Below, piece after piece: positions 5,667 to 11,562 of a stretch of DNA of 15,652 nt. The notes under the pieces were generated by a model. It did not search any database and had not been told where the DNA came from. It worked only from the letters and a program-made list of their open reading frames with translations. Source of the DNA: SSEF01 sp964604195 (GTDB lineage: Bacteria; Patescibacteriota; Minisyncoccia; Moranbacterales; UBA1568); assembly GCA_964604195.1 (NCBI GenBank), contig CAZRXW010000022.1, positions 1-15,652 of the forward strand. Direction: 5' to 3'. A program made the position numbers and the translations under genes. Numbering within the stretch: position 1 is the first letter of the stretch; every line of letters starts with the position of its first letter.

Positions 5667-7832
5667 TTAGATAATTGGTACTGGGGTCATTTCTTCGTCT
5701 GTCTCAGTATTTTCTTCGGCAGTGGTCAAGGATTCCTCGGCTGTCTCATCAGAAATCTCTGGAGCATCCTCTCCACTCTCTGCCGCTTCTTCTGGCACAG
5801 TTATCGAATCAGCTCCTTCGTTCATCTCACCCTCTTCTGAAACAGGCTGCTCTGGTGATGATGTATCCGTCTCATGAGAGGCAACTTCTCCGCTTTCCTC
5901 TTCGACAACCTCCTCACCCTCTTCATCATGAGAAGCTTCTTCCTCTACCAGGATTTCAGGAAGAGTAATCAGTACCTCTTCTTCAGGAGTAATGACACCG
6001 TCTTCTTGGACCAGACTCATCAGGGCTGCGGTCTCTTTTGCCTGAATTTTCTCCAAGAGATCGAGGAAGAGAGACTCATCAACAGTCGTATCATCAATTT
6101 CATCCAAGAGACCGATAAACTCGAGGAAGAGTGGTGAACAGAGCGCGTCATCAGCCTTGTCATCAAGCTCCTCACCGACAAAGCATGCCTCATACGCCTG
6201 GAGCAGATACCTATCGTGTTCATCACCAGTCAGCACATTTTCTTCTCCGGGAGTAGTCTCGGGATCAATCCATACGCCAATCCCATCAGGAAAACGAGCA
6301 AACGATTTGCCCTCTGGAAGAAGTGCTGCGTGCTCATACTTCACGATGTCTTCCCGCACATCGTCCGCCGGAGTATCAAGCGTATGAGGAGCAAAGAGAG
6401 AAAGTGTTTCCTTGTCATTGTCGAGGAAGTTGGCATTGAGGAAGACTACGAGAGCGCCATGCCCCGGTACTGTGGTCGAACCACCGACGGTTCGATCGGC
6501 AGTAATAGTTATTACCTCGTCATCATGATTGGTAAAGTACCAGTTGGCTACATCGATATCTTCGTCCACGATATTGTAGAGCTCGATCCATTCACCCTCT
6601 GGCATAGCAGCGCTGTCGTCCCCCACTGGATTCGCGACGAATTCATTCATGACAATCGGTGAGAGATTGGCGGCAAGCGGCGTCCCAAAATTGACTCCAG
6701 GAGTATCCCAATATGGAAGACTATTGGCTGCTCCCGAAACACAGGTGTGCCAATTGGTAGCGAGTGATCCATCCCCCGGGATATCATTGCGTTCCATCGA
6801 CTGTTTGAGCGTATCATCCGTGCCAGCCGCCCAAGCACCAAGCGGCGTGCGGTCCATGACGAGTGCATCCTTATTCTCGAGGACAAGCTCCTCACCCTCA
6901 TCTTCGAGTTTCATACCAGCGATATGGGTGTAGCCCTTACTCTTGGGGAGGTCGGCTGAGAGGGCAATAGCGGTCTCATTCCACTTCTTCTTGGTAAGGA
7001 GGAAATAGCCGTTGGCTTTGATGCTGTACCCATTGGGGATTTCGATATGAGCGCCACCCCCTGTCCCCGTCCCACCCTGTTTGATATTCCAATTGGAGAG
7101 ATTGATATCTCTCTTCGTCATGTTCTTGAGCTCGATCCACTCGTCACTCGTCTCACCATTTGAACCCATCCACATGACCTCGTTGATAATGACGTCGCCC
7201 GGAGTAAGCCACTCGTCTGTATTCACGCTATTGGGCGTCACACTCTCTTCGTCAAAGAATCCATCAGCCGCACTCGGAAGTCCCACCTGCCAAGCGAGAA
7301 AATCGATATCCCACTGACAAGAGAGATGCTCGAGATCGCTCCCAGCATTCGTCGGGAGACTCAGTATCATGTCCCAGGTATCCGACTCAAAGGGAGCGAG
7401 ACTGTACTGACCACCCAGCAGTTTGAAATCGGCCAGGGCTCCGATATAGACCGTGCTGCCGTCACGCTTGGCGACAAGCTGGAGCGACTGACACAAGAGA
7501 GCATCCCCTCCTGTTTTCCGAAACTTGATATCATAGCGGAAATCGAGCGACCCCTCATTGAGAAAAACGATGCGGCCATCGGGTGACTGGTCAGGATTCA
7601 TCCCTGTGACATTGAACTTTTCAGCAAAAGTTACTCGGCCATCGAGACTCCCGGCCGTCCACACGTTGTCCTGACTCTCTTCGATATCAAAGAAGCCAGC
7701 ATTGGTCCGTCCTACCGTAAAGAGACTGGTAGCCAACGCTACAATCATGAATGTCGAAGTAAGTCGCCGTAGCGAATGAACGATACGCAGCGTAATCACT
7801 GACTGATATTTTTTATGCTTGTGGATTTTCAT
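5667..7832 (-). CDS. SipW-dependent secreted protein with two lamin tail domains
   Basis: From ATG 7832 the protein has 721 residues. A long basic n-region and a hydrophobic core (about 28-40) are followed by GFFDIEESQDNVWTAGSLDG, the FFxDxExSxxNxxxAGxLD signature of SipW-processed TasA/camelysin proteins. A beta-rich domain follows (about 60-195), then two lamin tail domains near 212-345 and 392-540. Each begins with the family hallmark: INEVMW...DEWIELKN and MNEFVANP...GEWIELYN. The last 80 or so residues are extremely acidic (Glu/Asp/Ser). In bacteria these domains occur on secreted proteins and nucleases; no nuclease motif is visible here. The start overlaps sipW by 20 bases; earlier in-frame starts (GTG 7892, ATG 7886) would overlap by 74-80 bases. 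It is likely a surface-fibre partner. Confidence 0.8.
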   Translation of the reverse strand: MKIHKHKKYQSVITLRIVHSLRRLTSTFMIVALATSLFTVGRTNAGFFDIEESQDNVWTAGSLDGRVTFAEKFNVTGMNPDQSPDGRIVFLNEGSLDFRYDIKFRKTGGDALLCQSLQLVAKRDGSTVYIGALADFKLLGGQYSLAPFESDTWDMILSLPTNAGSDLEHLSCQWDIDFLAWQVGLPSAADGFFDEESVTPNSVNTDEWLTPGDVIINEVMWMGSNGETSDEWIELKNMTKRDINLSNWNIKQGGTGTGGGAHIEIPNGYSIKANGYFLLTKKKWNETAIALSADLPKSKGYTHIAGMKLEDEGEELVLENKDALVMDRTPLGAWAAGTDDTLKQSMERNDIPGDGSLATNWHTCVSGAANSLPYWDTPGVNFGTPLAANLSPIVMNEFVANPVGDDSAAMPEGEWIELYNIVDEDIDVANWYFTNHDDEVITITADRTVGGSTTVPGHGALVVFLNANFLDNDKETLSLFAPHTLDTPADDVREDIVKYEHAALLPEGKSFARFPDGIGVWIDPETTPGEENVLTGDEHDRYLLQAYEACFVGEELDDKADDALCSPLFLEFIGLLDEIDDTTVDESLFLDLLEKIQAKETAALMSLVQEDGVITPEEEVLITLPEILVEEEASHDEEGEEVVEEESGEVASHETDTSSPEQPVSEEGEMNEGADSITVPEEAAESGEDAPEISDETAEESLTTAEENTETDEEMTPVPII

Positions 7833-8385
7833 GTGAAGTTTCGGTGGCTGCTTGGTGCTCTTCTCTTTTTTCAATACGAGCGGCATAGTCACGCTTCTTT
7901 TTGATTTCCGTCCAAATCTTGCCTACTTCTTCCCAGATAATAATAGCGGCTGGGATCACAACAATAACCACAAATCCCCAGGGCTTCTGAGCGGCGGCTA
8001 CGGCATATCCTACCCAGGGAATACTCGCTACCACTTTCCCGATCACTTCATAGCGCGAGACCGTACGAAGGTCCTCATCATCATTAGCATCACCCTTGGT
8101 CACATAGCTGCCATCTTCTTTGATCTCGATAATGCGATGAGTCGTTGGCGGTTTGGTTTTGCTCCGTGGACCAAACGTAATCACTTCACCCACCGCATAC
8201 TGCTCGGCTTGCTTCACTACGATGACACTCCCCGTCTTGATGCTCGGCTCCATACTCCCTGACTGAACGACAAAGGTTTTCACACCACCAGGAATAGGCA
8301 GCATCGAGGAGAGGAGGAGCAGTACGATACAGGCTACTGCTGCGTAGAAGAGATAGGTGAGCACATCCGTAATTCCGATTTTCAT
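7813..8385 (-). CDS. sipW: SipW-type signal peptidase I
   Basis: A membrane signal peptidase of the archaeal/ER-like (S26B) type that removes the leaders of TasA-family proteins. From ATG 8385 it has 190 residues: a transmembrane helix (about 8-29), the catalytic Ser44 in QSGSMEPS, and a His83 in TTHRII in place of the Lys used by ordinary bacterial enzymes. The Asp region is TKGDANDDED (D99 and following). A second hydrophobic helix lies near 135-152, and the basic/polar cytoplasmic tail is rich in Lys and Glu. Its position between two TasA-like genes and a third substrate-like gene matches the tapA-sipW-tasA arrangement of Bacillus. ATG 8391 and TTG 8406 are alternative starts; none has a Shine-Dalgarno. 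The family call is firm. Confidence 0.92.
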   Translation of the reverse strand: MKIGITDVLTYLFYAAVACIVLLLLSSMLPIPGGVKTFVVQSGSMEPSIKTGSVIVVKQAEQYAVGEVITFGPRSKTKPPTTHRIIEIKEDGSYVTKGDANDDEDLRTVSRYEVIGKVVASIPWVGYAVAAAQKPWGFVVIVVIPAAIIIWEEVGKIWTEIKKKRDYAARIEKREEHQAATETSHENPQA

Positions 8386-8420
8386 ACACATTTCATAAAT
8401 AACCAATCAAGACCTTCACC

Positions 8421-8447
8421 CTCTCGCCTTCCGTGAGAAGGCGAGAG
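8421..8447 (-). promoter_or_regulatory. Intercistronic hairpin between the second TasA gene and sipW
   Basis: CTCTCGCCTT (8421-8430) and AAGGCGAGAG (8438-8447) make a perfect 10-bp stem with a 7-base loop. No T-run follows on either strand, so it is not a normal terminator. In the minus-strand mRNA it sits 23 bases after the TasA stop, where such stems often protect the upstream message from 3' decay. It could let the fibre subunits be made in larger amounts than the peptidase. Confidence 0.7.
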
Positions 8448-8469
8448 AAGAAAACCTCAATACTTAAGG

Positions 8470-9783
8470 CTAGTTGTTCAGACTGGCACAAGTAAACCCA
8501 CTGTTGTTACGCTGTTGGACAGCATAAGCTACGAAGTCAGCGAGTACTTTGTCAGTCTGGGCAACATTGCCCATACCATTACCATCACAACCTACTACGG
8601 TCCCAGTGAGTGTCTGATCACCAGCACACCACTGGACACCCACAAGCGTCACAGGGGCTGGGCTCGAGAGAGCAAGCTGCGTACTAGCAATATTCTTGAA
8701 GGCCGTACCGGCTGGGACAAGAATAGGTTCACCTGCATCGTAGGTATTGTCTGCATCATTGTCCTGCCACATGAAGAACTCGAGTTCACTGGAGAGTTCG
8801 CCGTTGTTGATACCATCAGCCAACGTATCCCCTGCCAATGTTTCTGGTTTGAGCACAGTATTTTCATCATCCTTCACATTCTTTGGCATGAGACACACAT
8901 AGGCGTCATTGCTATACACATGAAGTGAGATGGTGTTCTTACCCCAGTCAGCTGGCTTCACATCTGTAAAGTTCCAGAAGACATCTCCTTGCTCCAAGTC
9001 TTTCTCAGACCAGAGCTTACAGGTACCACCCTTGGTAAGAGTGTAGGTATCTGTAGGACAATTAAGCTTTTGCACTACGACATTATCAAGGAATCCACCG
9101 AGTGTATCCTGCTCAGAACCAGCGTCCGTAAAGCGAACGGTGGTCTGACTATCAAGAGCAACAAAATCAAACGTGTGCTTTGTCCAATTAGTTGTTGCGC
9201 CTGACGAAGGATTTCCTACCGTCTGGTTAACCAGCACTCCACTGTTAGAAGTAACCAATACTGAGAGAGCGATCGCATTGTCAGTATTGGGACCATTATT
9301 TGGTCGAGGTGATTGGTAGAACGTGAGACGATACTTCTGACCTGGAGTAGTACTAATCACCTGCTGGATAGCCGAATTTGGCTGCCCTGGCACATGACTA
9401 TCGAGTTCTGCGAGCTGATCACCATCCTGAGCTGTAGCACCAGGGACAGCGTTCTCTTGAATTTCGAGACCTGATCCTGATACAACCTCCCAATCTGTTT
9501 GTGTTCCATCAGGATACACTTGCCAGGTACCGCCATTGTCTGTTGGTTCTGGATTCTCAAATGATCCATTCTTTACCATGTTGGGACCAGTTGGTACACA
9601 ATCGTTACAATCTTCACCATTATACGAGGCATAGGTGTGGTCGACTTTGAGGTCGATAGCACCGGCGGTAAAGATATTGCCCTGTGATGTCTCACTATCC
9701 GTGAAGAGGGCCATCGTCCCACCGATTGCCACCGCTCCCACAGCGCCGATCACTGCCAGGCTCGTGACTATCTGTTTCTTCAT
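8470..9783 (-). CDS. TasA/camelysin-like fibre protein with inserted sugar-binding-like domain
   Basis: 437 residues with a SipW-type leader: basic start, hydrophobic core (about 5-26), then LFTDSETSQGNIFTAGAIDL (26-45). The TasA-like beta-sandwich starts at 40-65, is interrupted, and resumes near 240 with C242 and the conserved VKPADWGKNTISLHVYSND segment. It ends with an AGEPI loop, a VQWCAG segment and C-terminal GNVAQTDKVLADFVAYAVQQRN. The neighbouring TasA-like protein has all these landmarks without the interruption. The insert (about 66-239) begins NMVKNGSFENP and ends GGFLDNVVV, the hallmark of DUF642/CBM-like jelly-roll domains that bind polysaccharides. It is probably co-transcribed with the gene 31 bases upstream. 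The family assignment is good; ligand binding is inference. Confidence 0.85.
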   Translation of the reverse strand: MKKQIVTSLAVIGAVGAVAIGGTMALFTDSETSQGNIFTAGAIDLKVDHTYASYNGEDCNDCVPTGPNMVKNGSFENPEPTDNGGTWQVYPDGTQTDWEVVSGSGLEIQENAVPGATAQDGDQLAELDSHVPGQPNSAIQQVISTTPGQKYRLTFYQSPRPNNGPNTDNAIALSVLVTSNSGVLVNQTVGNPSSGATTNWTKHTFDFVALDSQTTVRFTDAGSEQDTLGGFLDNVVVQKLNCPTDTYTLTKGGTCKLWSEKDLEQGDVFWNFTDVKPADWGKNTISLHVYSNDAYVCLMPKNVKDDENTVLKPETLAGDTLADGINNGELSSELEFFMWQDNDADNTYDAGEPILVPAGTAFKNIASTQLALSSPAPVTLVGVQWCAGDQTLTGTVVGCDGNGMGNVAQTDKVLADFVAYAVQQRNNSGFTCASLNN

Positions 9784-9814
9784 ATTCTTTGCATTAACTT
9801 AGATTCGACCAGGA

Positions 9815-10720
9815 TTAAACATCCTCACGAGAACAACGGAATTGTGGATTATTGCGAGCCTGTTCAACACGGAAAGTAAGATCAGCCTTCATGCGATCAG
9901 TCTGTGCAATATTTCCCATAGAAGTACCATCACACGTAGGATCACCACTATTTGTATCAGCAGTCATTGTACCTGCACACCAAGCCAGTCCGATGTAACG
10001 AGTAGAAGATGGGTCGTTACTACCAACCATTGGCGCTCCTGGAGCCTCAGCAAGAGCCAAAGTTGCTCCATTAAGCACATTACTTGCAGGTCCTTCATTA
10101 AAGAGGAGGGGTTCACCTGCCTGATGCTTATTATCACCCTTACCGATAACACCATTATCCGTCTGAATACCACGGTCATCCCAAGCCACGAACCAAAGAT
10201 TTGAAGCAAGATCTCCTGAAGGAGTTCCATCAGAATTGTCACCCTTAGGAAGAGCTACCTCGTCTTCTGGTTCATTGATACCATTGTCACTATCTTCTGT
10301 GATATCAACATCAGCACAGACCCAAGCATCATTATTGATAACATGGAGACTAATGGTGTTTTCACCCATATCGCCTGGTTTCACATCATCAAAATCAAAA
10401 AACTGATGCTGCACACCAAGATCAGTCTCTACCCAAGTGCCATCACAAGCACTACCAATAACTGGATACTGTGGATTCTGTAAGGTTTTACCCTCCTCAA
10501 GTTGCCACCAATAATCAGCGGTATCTTGAGTCTGCGTATTAGGTACACATACAGCATTGTTGTAATGCTGCTGACTATCTACTTTGAGATCGATAGCTCC
10601 AGCCGTAAAGGTGTTGCCCGTCGATGTCTCACTATCACTAAAGAACGCTCCGGTACCACCGACAACAGCAGCCGCTGCCGCAGCGATGACCGAGAGGCTC
10701 ATCACTATTCTTTTGTTCAT
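9815..10720 (-). CDS. TasA/camelysin-like fibre protein
   Basis: 301 residues with a SipW-type leader: MNKR start, an Ala-rich hydrophobic core (about 5-22), then FFSDSETSTGNTFTAGAIDL (26-45), the motif that marks TasA, CalY and related SipW substrates. The mature part is one acidic beta-sandwich with cysteines near the middle and end (including VKPGDMGENTISLHVINND, WCAG, and a late Cys), which may form disulfides. It closely parallels the next gene apart from that gene's inserted domain, so the two are probably duplicates. In Bacillus such proteins form extracellular biofilm fibres. The ATG follows the inverted-repeat GIY-YIG cassette by 12 bases, so that cassette separates it from any promoter further upstream. 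No Shine-Dalgarno is seen. Confidence 0.88.
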   Translation of the reverse strand: MNKRIVMSLSVIAAAAAAVVGGTGAFFSDSETSTGNTFTAGAIDLKVDSQQHYNNAVCVPNTQTQDTADYWWQLEEGKTLQNPQYPVIGSACDGTWVETDLGVQHQFFDFDDVKPGDMGENTISLHVINNDAWVCADVDITEDSDNGINEPEDEVALPKGDNSDGTPSGDLASNLWFVAWDDRGIQTDNGVIGKGDNKHQAGEPLLFNEGPASNVLNGATLALAEAPGAPMVGSNDPSSTRYIGLAWCAGTMTADTNSGDPTCDGTSMGNIAQTDRMKADLTFRVEQARNNPQFRCSREDV

Positions 10721-10732
10721 AATTACTTTTGT

Positions 10733-11016
10733 CCCCCCTCACTTTACTGCATACTAACTACCAACCTTTTCCTGAGTTCTCGATAGCCACTTTTGTTCTT
10801 CTTGAGCTGCTTTTCCCTTTGGAAAGCATCGCTTTTGGAAGTATATGCCTCGTAATATCGAAGTTCCCATGGCATCTTGCTCTTCGTAGAGATGCTTTTG
10901 CCGCTATTGTGTTCAGCTACTCTTCTCCTAAGGTCGTTGGTACAACCGATATAGTAACTACCTGTTTTAGTACTCTTCAACAGGTACACATACTGCATAC
11001 AGCAAAGTGAGGGGGG
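10733..11016 (-). mobile_element. GIY-YIG cassette bounded by inverted repeats
   Basis: The 284-base segment is bounded by imperfect inverted repeats: 10733-10754 and the complement of 10995-11016 match at 19 of 22 positions, the outer 13 perfectly (CCCCCCTCACTTT). In addition, TACTGCATAC occurs as a direct repeat at 10745-10754 and 10991-11000, covering the stop and start codons of the enclosed gene. No clear target-site duplication is seen outside. The compact form (ends touching the gene) suggests a minimal mobile unit. The alternative is an mRNA stem around the whole gene. Confidence 0.5.
10744..10998 (-). CDS. Small GIY-YIG nuclease-family protein
   Basis: The 84-residue protein is a single GIY-YIG domain, the size of the UvrC-N-terminal-like/UPF0213 group that is abundant in Patescibacteria. 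Motifs: YVYLL near the N-terminus (the GIY strand), YYIGCTNDL (the YIG strand), the catalytic Arg in LRRRVAEHN, and the metal-binding Glu in AFQREKQLK. The C-terminus is very basic, as expected for DNA binding. Start and stop both lie inside the repeats that bound the segment, so the first and last residues (MQ... and ...SMQ) are repeat-encoded. A free-standing nuclease of this kind could act as a homing-type enzyme, although most members have no proven function. It interrupts the space between the upstream leader region and the fibre genes. Confidence 0.88.
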   Translation of the reverse strand: MQYVYLLKSTKTGSYYIGCTNDLRRRVAEHNSGKSISTKSKMPWELRYYEAYTSKSDAFQREKQLKKNKSGYRELRKRLVVSMQ

Positions 11017-11110
11017 ATGAATTAATTGATTTACACCCTTGCTGCATCGACACGATTGGCTGGGGAAGCCGCAGCGTTTGTTGCCCCTTGCGCGAGAGAG
11101 AAATCAGCCT

Positions 11111-11151
11111 GGCTGACAAAGAGGAGACTCGATCTACCCTCTTTGGCAGCC
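11111..11151. promoter_or_regulatory. Strong hairpin upstream of the fibre locus
   Basis: GGCTG (11111-11115) pairs with CAGCC (11147-11151), then after one mismatch CAAAGAGG (11117-11124) pairs with CCTCTTTG (11138-11145), and AGA/TCT can add three more pairs around a CTCGA loop with a two-base bulge. No T-run follows. A further stem lies close by at 11167-11185 (AGGCAAA/TTTGCCT, 7 bp, 5-base loop). Both are placed where a leader of the fibre transcript would run. Confidence 0.6.
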
Positions 11152-11232
11152 GCTACCCTACTCTAGAGGCAAAAATACTTTGCCTTTGGCACGCAACACA
11201 CCGGTTTTACTCCTTGACTCACTTGAGCAAAC

Positions 11233-11430
11233 AAAAAAACCGGCGACAGCTATGCAACCGAAATTGCAAAACTTTCGTCGGTCTTCTTTCCTCGTATTTT
11301 TTGGGGTAAACACCAGTAATGATTTTCCATTGCGGAACGTCGTGGATGAGTACTACCTAGCGGACATGCTATCGCTCACAAGCGAGTGCGGAAGGAAATA
11401 AAAAAGTGATCTATTTCCTCTCCCCCGTAT
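11233..11430 (-). ncRNA. Candidate small RNA or leader transcript
   Basis: From the promoter at 11464-11437 a minus-strand transcript would start near 11430. It contains AGGAAATA/TATTTCCT (11419-11412 with 11400-11393) and TCGCT-TGTG-AGCGA (11385-11372). At the end, a long stem (11282-11272 with 11249-11239, two mismatches) encloses an inner TGCAA/TTGCA hairpin and is followed by seven T (11239-11233). That gives a unit of about 200 bases, the size of many small RNAs. It could instead be an attenuated leader for the downstream cassette and fibre genes. No known RNA family was recognised. Confidence 0.4.
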
Positions 11431-11436
11431 ATACTA

Positions 11437-11464
11437 AGGATAGAACGGCTAGTTTTTTTGTCAA
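11437..11464 (-). promoter_or_regulatory. Sigma70-like promoter in the intergenic region
   Basis: On the minus strand TTGACA (11464-11459) is a perfect -35, followed after 16 bases by TATCCT (11442-11437). It points toward the GIY-YIG cassette and fibre genes, with the candidate structured RNA immediately downstream. It is the only strong minus-strand promoter seen between the chitinase gene and the first TasA gene. Confidence 0.6.
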
Positions 11465-11562
11465 TCTCCCTCTCATGACTTGTTTTTCCCTTTATCCAAG
11501 CCATTTTTTCTGATGGTATCCACAGCTTGTACACAAATATTCACCGATGAGTGGATCTCTCC

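Larger units (their letters stand above)
11017..11562. other. Long gene-free, structured intergenic region
   Basis: 546 bases without a convincing gene. Two plus-strand frames (11007-11309, 11180-11401) have no recognisable family, signal or promoter. The region holds a minus-strand promoter (11437-11464), stems at 11372-11385, 11393-11419, 11167-11185 and 11111-11151, a terminator-like structure at 11233-11282, and an 8-bp pairing CCGGTTTT (11201-11208) with AAAACCGG. Near the chitinase end, ATCCAC/GTGGAT can close a loose stem (about 11517-11551), but no T-run marks a terminator. I found no match to the conserved cores of RNase P RNA, tmRNA or SRP RNA. Confidence 0.6.

Noticed and set aside
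5675..6662. Several plus-strand frames opposite the lamin-tail gene
   Set aside because: They mirror the acidic, low-complexity coding sequence on the minus strand and show no domains of their own.
11007..11401. Two overlapping plus-strand frames (100 and 73 codons) in the structured intergenic region
   Set aside because: No family, signal peptide, promoter or ribosome site; Cys/Ser/Arg-rich content typical of chance frames; the DNA is better explained by hairpins.
11017..11430. tmRNA, RNase P RNA or SRP RNA
   Set aside because: I looked for the tmRNA 5' TTCGAC core and tRNA-like 3' end, the RNase P GAGGAAAGTCC core and the SRP apical motif on both strands and found none complete.
11516..11525. 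DnaA-box-like TATCCACA
   Set aside because: A single inexact site without other boxes or an AT-rich unwinding region gives no support for an origin.
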